A stretch of DNA of 64,000 nt. Origin: Symsagittifera roscoffensis. Lineage: Eukaryota; Xenacoelomorpha; Acoela; Convolutidae. A program made the translations under genes and the position numbers. This document shows, piece by piece, positions 10,991-22,300 of this stretch. Positions within the stretch are counted from its first letter, which is position 1. The number at the start of each line of letters is the position of its first letter. Location of the stretch: assembly GCF_963678635.1 (NCBI RefSeq), contig NC_087070.1:44931467-44995466 (forward strand). The letters are read 5' to 3'. Under the pieces are notes generated by a model that made no database searches, was not told where the DNA came from, and saw nothing but the letters and a program-made list of their open reading frames with translations.

Positions 10991-12651
10991 AAAATTGGTA
11001 GAATTAGTTGCGTCTTTTGGCAAATCGAATACAGGATTTAGCTATGCCTCAACCTACGTTGAGTCATGTTAATCAGCTGCCGACTAGTTGTATATTGGAA
11101 ACCTCAGAATAGAGTTCCGATAATGAGCCTCAAAATGCGTCTCACGCTACTGGTTTTTATTGAAAAATCTCATAAATTCCTAAAAAAGTATCAATCGAAT
11201 CCTTTTTTAAATCGGACTCAAGGAAATATTTTCTTAAATGTGATTACAAAATTGGACAAAAAACTTTTGTATTTATCATCAATATTCATCAGAAGCATCA
11301 ATGGTTGAAAATCAAACAAAACTTTTTTTGAGTGCTTTTTTTCAAAATTTGTGATGATCGGTGGTAATGGCATCTCAGCAAAAAAAAATCGGTTCAGTGA
11401 ACCGTACATACACAAAATGACTCTTCACCGGCGGAGATCTTAGAAGGTTTTGACCAAAAAATTGTATTGTTTTCGGCGAGCACTCCCCCTCATATTTATC
11501 ATATTTTACCGACGAAAGCACCTTTCAAAAAAACTGGCCAAAATTGAAACCAGAACTATATTTTTCCCATGAGCTCTGCGTTCTTAAATTAACTTCAGTT
11601 ATATTTAAAAAAATGTTTTTTTTTTTAATTAAATATCATACGCTTACCTTATAATGTCGATCTATTCACAAGTTTTGAATGTATTTGGCATAATTTTAGC
11701 TAATTTGTAACCCTTTGGCACTAGGATTGCAGTAAAGGTTGAAATTCATGGCGCTATTGAAGTAAAGCTAATAAACAACTTAGTTTTCCTTGGGGGAATA
11801 AATTGTCTTGTATAGTTTCCGGGACTAACAAAAAGCAGTTTTCTTTGAATAGTCTCAAATCTACCGAAAAACAAAGCAGAATTTCTTGGTTTATAACTTA
11901 AGTATTTTGGAACCAAGTTTTGTTTTTACCTTCACAACAAAAATACTTTTTATTTCAAATATAAATAATTTTTAATTTAAGGTAATATAACATGCCATTT
12001 TAAGCTGCTTAAAAATGCAATCTACTGCGAATAATACAATACCTCAGACTGAGAAATAAAGATATCGCCGTATTCTCTCTGCGGTAATAAAGTTAATTCA
12101 GATAATCTTCACGGTAAAATAAAAGAAAAGTGTTCAAACGTCAGTTTATTAATAAATTATAACTTTAAATCGGATGAAACCGCGTATAAGTAATTGAAGA
12201 AAAAAACTCATTCTACTACATAGTATCATAGCTGAATTTTATCCGTAAAATGTGAAACGGTGACATTTGAGAGATAATTTTTTTCTCTACCGTTATATAT
12301 TGATAAACAGGTTTTAAAATGACATCGCCGCGAATACTTAAGTAATGCCTTCGAATGGTTGTTTTATGCGAATTACTTTAAAAGGTATTCAATACAAGAC
12401 AATTTGACGCTAATTAAAAAAGGGAGGGATTTAACCTACATTTAATTAGTGTATGCAAACGTAAAGTGGCTTTAAAATACGCAAAAAATGCAATTGACGT
12501 CAAAAGGCAGTTCCTAGAAAACAAATCAAGCAACATTTGCTTTGAAAAAAAACACCATTTTTTCCAAAATGCCAGTTTTTTTCAAGGATCACCAAAATAT
12601 TCCAAAATGCTAATTTTTTATTATTATTTGTCTGCACAAGACGATAATGAA
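10991..12651. other. Gene-poor AT-rich stretch
   Basis: No gene or element recognised. Open frames here (11,066-11,308; 11,218-11,415) overlap on opposite strands and show no family motif. Confidence 0.5.
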
Positions 12652-12803
12652 CGTCCGTCTTTAGGATAATCTGGAAGCAAAAAATGCGTTGAACGTTACC
12701 AAAAATAAACCTTAAATAAATTTTCACCGTCCGTCTTTAGGATAATCTGAAAGCAAAAAATGCGTTGAACGTTACCAAAAATAAACCTTAAATAAATTTT
12801 ATT
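12652..12803. repeat. Recent tandem duplication, period 76 bp
   Basis: Two copies (from 12,652 and 12,728), each starting CGTCCGTCTTTAGGATAATC and running through GCGTTGAACGTTACC to AAATAAATTTT. They differ by one base in the shared part, so the duplication is recent or polymorphic. Confidence 0.9.
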
Positions 12804-13894
12804 TTGAAAAATTTGAAAAATTTGAAAATATATTTTTGAAAACTTTTCATTTAAAATCTCTTATCCGCTAAAGCAGGCCTATTTGGTTCCTAATTACTAC
12901 GAGTTGCTCTCACTGAAATTTAAATTATGTTTTTCAATCTCATTTCAAAAAATTTTCAATTATGAGAATGGCTAACATAAGTCGAAACCAAAAAAAAAAT
13001 GCACAAAAAACTTTTGGTTTTTGGAAAATCCCGAAAATATTTTTTTCGTAATTTTTTTGCTATCAAAACTTACGCATCAAGTATCGAGTCAGGGTCAGAT
13101 ATAAGCTTTTCTCGAACCCAATGACGGTTTTCTTCCAACATTTCGAAACTTTCACCTTCTAATTGGTCGAGCAAAATAGTTTTTGAGTTCTCCTATGACG
13201 TTATTGGGCGCAATTATGAAGCTTTTTATACAAAATAATGCGTTTTTTTGACAATTACCTCCCCTTATTGCTTAACCATTGTATATGTTAGGACCAAAAG
13301 CGTCTTTAGTGACATTCAAGATATAATCGGACGGAATTAGAAGTCTCAAATAATAATTACCGAGAAAAGAACTTTGCGGGGAGTCTGTTTCCCGAGGGGT
13401 CAATTCTCTTTTCTATCCGCTTCCCTAGGTCCGCTCAAATTTTTCAACTGAACGCTTTTTTTAGTCGAGGCACTTTGAAAGTCAAAAAGTAAAGTGAACA
13501 CCTGAACTCGGGCTCGTATTCTTGGTTTTATAATAGCAAACAACTATAAGTTTGTGATGGAATTTTTTCATTCGTTTAATTGCGAATGTATGATTTTTAA
13601 ATATAGAGGCAATATAATTTGTGAAATCGTTCTTTATTAGATTATTAAATAAACGACAAACAAATTTAAAAAACACACAGGCATGATTCAAATATGATAT
13701 TTAACGAAAACAAAAAAAACACTAAAGAGAGCGGACGCTTTGACGGAATTGGAATTGATTTAAAAAAAAACTCAGTCAAAATTGCTTCTATTTGTCTTCA
13801 GAACTGATTGTATACTCAATAAACTTTACATTTTGTCTGCCAATCAGAAGGACGGGTTTTTCATCAAGTGTTTTAATTTTCTAATAAATATGAT
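12804..13894. other. Gene-poor stretch before the BEL/Pao insertion
   Basis: No gene recognised. The last five bases (ATGAT, 13,890-13,894) are the left copy of the target-site duplication of the retroelement. Confidence 0.55.
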
Positions 13895-14372
13895 TGTTGC
13901 AATGCAAATGTAGAGTATAGAATGTAGAGTATAGATGCATATAAAACTGAACTAAAATGTAACAACAATAAGCACAGTTGGCCGAGCGGCCTAGAGACAA
14001 GTCTCTCACGACGGTCAACCGGGTTCGAGTCCCCCCATATGCAGACCTTAAAACATGTAGACCCGAGGGGCTATAGCCCCATTTGACCGTTTTTTACTGT
14101 TTTTTTTGGTTCTAATTCGGTTCAGCCTTGATTAAGGTTGACCGCCAAAAAGAGCAATTTGTCTCAAGGACATTACCGACCGGTTCTTGTGGCTAGCTTG
14201 CGCCGTTTTGTACCAAAAACGGACAGTTCAGAATTGAAGTTATATGATGTTATGCTTGACCAAAATTATGATAAAATATTGATTTTTCTGAGAGTCTTTG
14301 CCGATAAATACTCTTTATAATTCAAAGCATTCGACTTCATAGTTTTACCAAATAACGGAGATTGAGCGCACA
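13895..14372 (+). repeat. 5' LTR of the BEL/Pao element
   Basis: 478 bp, begins TGTTGC and ends GCGCACA. It holds an ATATAAAA box (about 13,941), a tRNA-like block, a perfect hairpin GGGGCTATAGCCCC (14,067-14,080), and T6 and T8 runs (14,090-14,095; 14,100-14,107). Near-identical to the 3' LTR at 23,023-23,502. The 60-codon frame inside both LTRs is not supported as a gene. Confidence 0.95.
13972..14044 (+). other. tRNA-like block with Pol III box A and box B in the 5' LTR
   Basis: TGGCCGAGCGG (13,979-13,989) matches the box A consensus at ten of eleven positions. GGTTCGAGTCC (14,022-14,032) matches box B fully. The 32-bp gap is normal for a tRNA gene. A short stem GAGAC-AA-GTCTC lies between them and T-runs that could end Pol III transcription follow. 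The acceptor and T stems pair only in part, so it is more likely a tRNA-derived promoter or relic than a working tRNA. The D-arm resembles Ser/Leu-type tRNAs. The block sits about 30 bp after the TATA-like box, near where a Pol II start would be. Confidence 0.7.
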
Positions 14373-14375
14373 TTT

Positions 14376-14393
14376 TGGCGCCCCACAAGGGAC
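14376..14393 (+). promoter_or_regulatory. Primer binding site
   Basis: TGGCGCCCCACAAGGGAC starts three bases after the end of the 5' LTR. It opens with the TGGCGCC pattern common in retroelement primer sites, complementary to a tRNA 3' end. Which host tRNA is used cannot be told from the window. Confidence 0.8.
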
Positions 14394-14516
14394 ACGAGAT
14401 CGATGATAGTTCCCTTTCAATTTGTTTCTCGGACAGTTTTCCCGACACGAGTGTAGTTGGCAGAATCCCCAGAGTTGTACGAAAGCAGGTGGCTCAAACA
14501 GAGTGCTGTCGGTCGG

Positions 14517-14795
14517 AATTCATCTGTTGCGGATTGCAGAGTGTCTGTAGCGGATTGCAGAGTGTCGGTTGCAGATTGCAGAGGGTCTGTGGCGGATTGC
14601 ACAGCATCTGTTGCGGATTGCAGAGTGTCTGTAGCGGATTGCAGAGTGTCGGTTGCAGATTGCAGAGTGTCTGTGGCGGATTGCAGAGCATCTGTTGCGG
14701 ATTGCAGAGTGTCTGTGGCAGATTGCAGAGTGTCGGTTGCAGATTGCAGAGTGTCTGTTGCGGATTGCAGAGGGTCTCTTGCGGATTGCAGAGAG
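14517..14795 (+). repeat. 21-bp minisatellite in the retroelement leader
   Basis: About 13 tandem units of roughly GATTGCAGAGTGTCTGTTGCG with small variants (GTCGGTTGCA, GCATCTGTTGC). Because the unit is a multiple of three and lacks stops in most frames, long repetitive frames open on both strands; I regard these as artefacts. The array lies between the primer binding site and the accessory ORF. Confidence 0.92.
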
Positions 14796-15252
14796 CGTCT
14801 GTGTCGTGTAAGACCGGTGACCGCCCAATCTTCAAAACTGTAAGACTCGACAAACTTTTAAAACTCTCATATTGTGCTATAAAATTTTATACGCTGTCAT
14901 ACATCTTGAGAAATTTTTCCGCAAGCTAGCCCCCGGTAATTTTTCTCAATACCCAAAATTTTTGGACAGTTCCGTTGAACTGAAATATCTTACAGTCGGT
15001 ACATAGACAAACTGACTTGACATTTTTTCTCGATACCAAAAATTTTTGGATATATGTGAACGGAATAATAATCAGTGAAATCGGAACATAGACAAGAGGT
15101 ACTGGACTAGTTTTTTGGATTGGTTTATGACTCGAACCTGCTGACCAAAATTTACTGAAAAATTTTGTGAAAAAAGTAAAAAATTAACAAAAAATCCTCA
15201 AAACGTCTCCAGAATTCTGCGAAATTGTGCTGTAAGATGAAACCAACCTTAT

Positions 15253-15600
15253 GTTAAGTGGTCTGGTAGCGAAATATCAGGCAAATTAAGTTGAGTTTTT
15301 TCATCCTCAGGTTTCTTCCGCGTGTGTTGTTGGAACTTAACCAATTTGCCTGATCCCCCACCCACCATTGGTGAAACTGAAAGCCAGTTCGCTTCGAGTA
15401 AAACAAAGCCGTTTCAGCCCGTCATATTATTGACTTCGTTGCGTGACAGTAAAGTTAAGTGGTCAGGTACGGTGATATTAAGTGAGTTAAGTTGAATTCT
15501 TTCATCCTCAGGTTTACTCCGTGTGTGTTGTTGGAGTTCAACCGACCTACTTAATTTCCCAACCCCATTGGTACTTAAGCGTAACGAAGCCGTCGCATAG
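15253..15600 (+). repeat. Duplicated leader segment with stem-loop potential, period about 201 bp
   Basis: Two diverged copies start GTTAAGTGGTC at 15,253 and 15,454 and share TCATCCTCAGGTTT, CGTGTGTGTTGTTGGA and CCCATTGGT-like parts. In each copy a left arm can pair with a right arm about 40 bp on: ATCAGGCAAATT with AATTTGCCTGAT in copy 1, and ATTAAGT plus GTTGAA with TTCAAC plus ACTTAAT in copy 2. Arm sequences differ between copies, yet pairing is kept. Confidence 0.7.
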
Positions 15601-15613
15601 GTCCCCTAAGTGT

Positions 15614-16258
15614 ATGGTATTCATTCTAGGAGCTAGTTCTTTGGATCACGCGCTCCGAAAACTTCCCGCTCCGTCCCAGAAGCGCGTCAAAGATACTTGC
15701 TTTACGAAGCCAGGTTTAAGTTTGAACTTTAACGCTAGGGACTCTCAGAAAACGATACAGTACTACCTTCATCACTATTTGTCGCACCGTAACGACCTTG
15801 TAATTTGGCACGACGCCATTAATAACTCGATAAGTAGGCACCGCAGCAACAATAACCGCAAGCTGAGTAGTGAGCAACTTGTCAATTTGTTATTAAGGTA
15901 TAGGACAAACATTTGTGCGATCGTATACTGTAGACGGAACGGAACCGAGGATATAGAGGAAAGTTTAGGTTCAACAGGTATTCTCGTTCTCAACGTCGTT
16001 AAAGACTTTATCTCTAAGCGTAAGGCTAAGGACCAGGTACTAATTGAGAAGTACAAAGAGCTTCACCAGCCTCCTTCCCTTGAGTTAAAGACTCTCCTCC
16101 TTCTAAGGCGTTATAGCGCTAATCTTAACATCCTTAAGACACGTAAGAAGCGAAACCGCTTACCCCTCAAAGCTCGGAAAGCTATAAGAAATAGGCTTCA
16201 GGTAGAAGCTTTGAGACGTCAAGTTCCCCCGTCTTGTAAGCTAATGTTGATTTACTAA
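15614..16258 (+). CDS. Accessory ORF upstream of gag, possibly SGNH-hydrolase-like
   Basis: Intact 214-codon frame inside the BEL/Pao element, between leader and gag. The first ATG in frame is at 15,614 (MVFILGASSLDHALRKL). The start resembles block I of SGNH/GDSL hydrolases: a hydrophobic strand then a small-residue turn with Ser. A second conserved-looking stretch, DLVIWHDAINNSISRH, and a third hydrophobic strand, NICAIVYCRRNG, suggest an alpha/beta fold. The C-terminal third is strongly basic (KTRKKRNRLPLKARK), as in nucleic-acid-binding tails. Standard BEL/Pao elements do not need such an ORF. Some LINE ORF1 proteins carry esterase domains, which makes the idea plausible. Function is a guess; no catalytic triad can be proven by eye. 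Confidence 0.55.
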   Translation: MVFILGASSLDHALRKLPAPSQKRVKDTCFTKPGLSLNFNARDSQKTIQYYLHHYLSHRNDLVIWHDAINNSISRHRSNNNRKLSSEQLVNLLLRYRTNICAIVYCRRNGTEDIEESLGSTGILVLNVVKDFISKRKAKDQVLIEKYKELHQPPSLELKTLLLLRRYSANLNILKTRKKRNRLPLKARKAIRNRLQVEALRRQVPPSCKLMLIY

Positions 16259-16351
16259 TGCAAATTTAATTACGTACCAAAACAGTATCTCATTTTATTG
16301 ATTGTTTTCTATAAGTGAGCATCCGTAGAATATTGTCAATTTGTGAAAAAC

Positions 16352-19300
16352 ATGGACGAAAAATTCCAAAGCAAGATACGCAAGTTATTCGAAACCCGTC
16401 TAAATCTAGAAAATGAGCTGCTCAAAGGTCACTCATTATTACTTGAGTACATTGAGAATAATAGTCGCACTACAAAAATTGATAATGCTGTTTACAAATG
16501 TAAAATTGCGTTGGAAAAAGCTGTCGACGTCAATGAGCAATTAATTAGGTTAGCGGGAAAAACGGAAAATCCTGAAAAAATTATTGCTCAGCAAGACCTT
16601 TGGCTTAAGAAAGTAACCGAAATGAACGATAAAGTAATGCACGAAGCTCAGAGTTACAAGATGAGCCTTGAACCTTCGTCATTTCCAGCAGCCGGCATTA
16701 CAGGGAGCAAGGGATCTTTACAACAAACCAGGTCTGAGACATCCTCACGCTCGCACAAAACAAGTGATTCAGCAGCACGAGTATCTGAAAACAGGTCTAA
16801 GGTCTCTAATAAGTCTAAGGATAGTAGAAAGCTTGACTCACATAAGTCTGATAAATCTGCTTCCACTCGTCATACGTCGACTGTTCGCACTATGTCATCA
16901 AGTGAGAAACGGCATGAGTTAGCTTTAGTAAAACGACGCCATGAGGAGCTGGAAAGGCAGTATCAAGTATCTTTAAGACTTAAAGAGCAAGAGAACCGTC
17001 TTAAGTTCGAACAAAGTCAGCTGGAACTAGAGCAATTGGCTGAAAATCATAAAAAGCAACTAATTGAAATGGAATTGAAAGCGTTTGAACTTGAGGACAG
17101 TTCATCTGAGGTTAGCGAGAAGGTAGCGGAAAGTAATGTAACAGGAGTAAGTCAACCTATTTCAAAGGTAGCAACCGATCGAACTAATGATTGGGTAGAC
17201 TCTGTTAGTTCACAAGCACCTCCCGACGTTGCTAGTGCTCCAGGTTTGCAGGCCTTCACTCATGTACCCATTTCGTCAGGACCGACGACTTCCGCCCTCC
17301 TTGCTCATGCAATTCACACCAGTAATAGTCATAACCATGAGCACACAGCATTGAGTGACCCTGGAATCCATAGTTATGGACATCGGGCTATGCCTCAATT
17401 TGGCAGTGCAAGCCGTTTGCCATTGCAAGCTTCTGTTTCATTCCCAGCCTCTGTTCCATTCCCAGTTAACAATATGCATTCTAGTGCACACGTGTCACCA
17501 CCGTCTGCTATTCCTTTACAGACCATGAGTTCAAACATAACTAATGGTAGTTTTGCCATTGCGCAACCGGAATCATCACCTGTCCCAATGTTACCGGCCC
17601 AACCCGGTTCTGGTTTTGTTTCTTTGTCGCCTGCATTTGCTGGTGGTGGCTTCTCATCTTCTGGAGTAAACCCAACGCCGGTTTTCTTTTCGGCACCTAA
17701 CTGCCATGCAGAGCCAGTCCAGACGCAACATAATCTTCCCTTTGTTCCGCATACTGTGTCACCTAGTATCAACGATTACTACACAAGTGATGCAAACTTA
17801 TGGCGATTGGCAGCTACAACTCCAATCGTCACGCCTGCTCAGTGTTGTAATGCTGGAAACATTTTTTCTAATGTGACAACTATTGTCCCATCGTGTAACA
17901 CCGCCGTTCCTTATACTAGTGGTGGGACTGTGTATTTTAATACTCCCCCAGTTCATCCCCAACATGTTCCGTATTTCGTCAATCAAACTAATACTGGTTA
18001 TCAGCCAGTCAACGAAGACTACGCACCGTCTCCCGCTTATTCGAACCAAGGTTGTTCATCGGATCGACCTCTCTCCGCTCGTGAATTGGCGGAATTATTG
18101 ATGCATAGCCGCAAAGATCATCTTCCTGAATGGAAGTTAGCCCAGTTTGACGGTAACCCGTTAAACTGGCACGAATGGTTTGGTCAGTTTAAGTCCACCG
18201 TTGATTCCGCTGTTCTCACCGATGATACGAAATTGACATACTTAAAAACGCTCGTCACAGGCAAAGCAAAAACCGCAATTGCGGAGTTTAGTTATAGTGG
18301 CGTTATGTACAAGGATGCACTGGCCACCTTGCAACGGAAGTTTGGGCAACCACATGCCATTGTTGGTGCGCATCTTGATAAGCTGAATACTTTTCCTCCA
18401 CTTAAGATGCACAATTCGGAAAATGTCATTAGTTTCTCCTCTGCCATATCTGGCCTCGTAGCAGTTTTCAAATCATTGTCTTTCAACGATGATCTAAAGA
18501 GTGTTAACCTGTTAAACCAAGCTGTTAGTAAGCTTCCGCCTAACCTCAAGGAGGCTTGGTCAATGCATACTGTTAGACATAATTGGCAGCGACCAACACT
18601 CTTAGACTTTAACAACTGGTTGAAAGAAAAGGCCGAGGGGCATGAAAGATTACGTTTACTCAGCTCTAAGGCAAAAAACGAAGAACCGGTTAAACCAAAA
18701 ACAACCAAAGTTTTTGCAGCCAATAGCCAGGTAACTAGTAAGGCTCAGGATAAGTCTCAGGATAAGTCTAAGTTTCCGCCGTGCGTTTTGTGTAAGGGTA
18801 GTCATGCATTGTGGAATTGTGCTGTTTTTAAGGAAAAGAATGCTACTCAGCGAGCAAAATACGTAGCTGAACAGAAACTTTGCTTCGCTTGCCTCAATGG
18901 CAATCATAGTTTCCGGCAATGTTCTAGAGCAAAAAAGTGCCCGAAGCCAGAGTGTGATAGCACACATAATGTCTTGCTCCATGGAGCCGAAAGAATATTT
19001 CCTCGGAAGGAAAATTCAAATGTCTCGAATAAGGCTGGAATAAACAAATCCAAGGAGAATACAAACACTTCCACCCATGCCGCTGTTAGTGATGTACTTG
19101 ACATTGAATCTTCTAAAGGGTTGTTGCCAATTGCAACACTTGGTGTATCCTCGGATGTAACCAGTCTCCTGACGTTGGTTCTTTGTGATAGTGCATCGAC
19201 TCACTCCTGGGTGTCTTCGTCACTCGTAAACCGTCTCGGCTTAGTAGGGGAGCCCGTTAACTTGTCAATTAGTGGTTTCAATTCGACCACCGTTGTTGAG

Positions 19301-22300
19301 ACTCAGAGGGTCAAGTTTACTGTTTCCTCCGAGCCGAATAATAGTGATTTCGTATTTTCTCTCTGTGCATATGTTAAAGACAATATTCGGATTGGTTCCG
19401 AATTAATCAATATTGCTGATTTGCAGAATAAATATCCACAATTAGCACCTATTAAGCCCATTCAATATACTTATGAGGACGTTGAAGTTATTATCGGACA
19501 AGACTACTACCACGCCGTTAGACCCATTGAGTTCATCTTGGGAGATGATAAAAACTCACCGTGTTCCGTTCGCCTACCGATAGGTTGGGTCTTAAGTGGT
19601 CCGTTGCCGCCGTCCGGTAATTCTACTTCTTCGTGGTTCAAGTGTGTTGTTGAAGATTCTTCTCTGACCGACCAGATAAAATCCTGGTACGAGTTGGAAT
19701 CGTATGGTGCTTTCAAACAGGTCGATGCCCGTTCCGCCGCGGATAAACATGCTTTATCCATCCTAAATTCTGAAACCGTTCACAATGGCGAAAGATACGT
19801 TGTGCCTATGCTTTGGATTGATAGTAATGTCAGTCTACCAAATAATTATTACTCGTCACTTGCCCAATTTAAATCATTGGAGAGAAGGTTAAGTAAAGAC
19901 CCTGAGCTGCGCGAAAGATACGCAGAAACAATTAGAGAGGACATTAGGAAAGGCTATGTCGTTACCGTCGAACCGCATGATCCACGTAAGCGTTCCGATC
20001 GCGAGTGGTATCTTCCGCACCATCCCGTCGTAAATCCGAATAAGCCGGGTAAGGTGCGCCGAGTCCTTAATGGGGCTTCTAAGTTTCACGGCACATCCTT
20101 AAATAAGTCCTTATTGGTGGGTCCTGACCTACTCCAAAATTTAATTTTTGTGCTTTTGCGATTCCGTCAACATAAGTACGCCGTTTCCGCGGATATAGAG
20201 GGTATGTTCCTCCAGGTAGGAGTCCTTGCCCGCGATCAAATTTCGCTCCGTTTTTTGTGGCGGGAGGATACCACTTCCGATGTGGTAGTTCATCAGTACA
20301 CTCGCCATATATTCGGCGCACGGGATTCGCCTACGTGCGCCAATTTCGCGTTGCAATAAACAGCAACTGATAATATGTCCACATACCCTGAGGCCGCCTC
20401 AGTCGTAAATGAAAAATTTTACATGGACGATTACTTGGATTCATTCGAGAACGTTACCCAAGCAATTAAAACTAGTCGCGATTTGGTTTCCTTACTAAAA
20501 TTGGGAGGATTTAATTTGACTAAATTTGTCAGTAATGCTGATGAAATCACTTCAGCAATGAACCCCGAGGAATCCGAATCCTCATCTTCACCCATTAAGG
20601 AAATTTGTAACGGTGCCGAACAATCTTCACACGTCTTAGGTCTTAAGTGGGACCATGTGAAAGACACTTTGGTTGTTAGCAGAGGCGTGGATCGTCCTCT
20701 CGATAAAGCAATAACTCAACGAACCGTCTTGAGTTTCGTCTCTTCTGTGTTTGACCCTGTTGGGTTAGTAGCTCCATACACAGTTAGGGCCCGTCTTTTA
20801 CTGAAAGATATTTGGAAAATCAGTGGTCAAAGTTGGGACGACGAATTGCCAGAAGACATAAGAGATAAGTTTCTCGAGTGGCACTCCGGTCTCCCTCTCT
20901 TAGGGCAATTGACTATTCCCCGTTGTTACTTCACAGAGCCTGTTGATCAAATTGAGCTCCACATGTTCGGTGATAGCTCGCAGGATGTTTTCTGTGCTGT
21001 TGGATTTTTGCGTGCGCGACTCGCGAGCTCGCATAAAACTCAAATATCCTTCATCTTTGGTAAAGCTCGCGTTGCGCCCATGAAAGCGCTATCTATACCG
21101 AAGCTAGAGCTTCAAGCTGCTCTGCTCGCCACACGACTAAAAGATGATATACTGACCGCCCTTACCGTCTCTATTAATCATGTCTTTATGTGGACAGATA
21201 GTACAACAGTTTTGCAGTGGCTAAACTCCACTGAAAAATTACCTGTATTCGTCGCTAATCGTGTCGGCGAAATCCTCGAGTCGACCACTATTGATGAGTG
21301 GCACCATGTTCTGAGCGGCGATAATCCAGCTGATACCGGTACGCGGGGGATTTCTTCGGAAGCCCTCAAGGATAGCAGCTGGGTTATTGGTCCGAGCATT
21401 CTCAGGACTACTGATTGGCCGTTTTTACCCGACGAACGTGTAATCAATAAAATTCGTTTGAAGGGTCCTTCTTGTGATGTTGATAATTGCTTGGAGACAT
21501 CATCTTCCTTCGTCACCGATGTCACATCAATCAAACATCCCGAACACGGGTTCAATTGGGAAAGGTTCAGTTCCTTTACAAGATATAAACGAGTAGTCGC
21601 TTTTATGTTGAGGGTGTTGCCTTCACATAAGCATTTTCGTGGTAAAGACTTACGAATCACCGACCCCACTGAACTTGATATTGCAGAAAGCAAACTGATT
21701 CATCTTGCTCAGGTGGAATCCTTTCCCGTTGAGTTAAAAACACTCACCGCTGGCAAACCTATTAAGAATAGTAGTAAAATTGCCACATACTCGCCATTTA
21801 TCGGTCCCGCTGGAATCATTCGTTCCACCGGACGGATTGTGCGCTTAGTGGATACCGAGTTTGATACTAAGCACCCAATAATACTCGACGCCCGACATAC
21901 CTTAGTTCGTTTGTTGGCCCGCAGCCTCCACCATAAGCATTTTCATCAAGGATTAGATTACATGCGCTCCGTTTTAAATATGAAATTTGCAATACTTGGG
22001 TTGCGTCGACTACTTCGGTCTGTCGAAAATCAATGTGTGACATGCCGTAAACGCAAAGCAAGCACCATCCAGCCAATTATGTCCGATTTACCGGTCGAAC
22101 GTCTCGGATACAAGCAACCACCCTTCAATCATACGGGTGTGGATTACTTTGGACCGCTTTACGTTCCGGTTCGCAGAAGCACGGAAAAAAGATGGGGATT
22201 TCTTTTTACTTGCCTCACTACCAGGGCTGTACACCTTGAGATTGTACCGTCTCTGGACACCAGTTCGTGTGTCATGGGCATTGAACGGTTCGTTGCGCGC

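Noticed and set aside
13972-14044. A host tRNA gene at the left LTR
   Set aside because: The identical block lies in both LTRs and its stems pair poorly, so it belongs to the element.
14138-14320. 60-codon frame found in both LTRs
   Set aside because: Present twice only because the LTRs are repeats. No motif and short.
14375-14929. Long repetitive frames on both strands over the minisatellite
   Set aside because: A 21-bp unit without stops opens several frames at once; no independent coding evidence.
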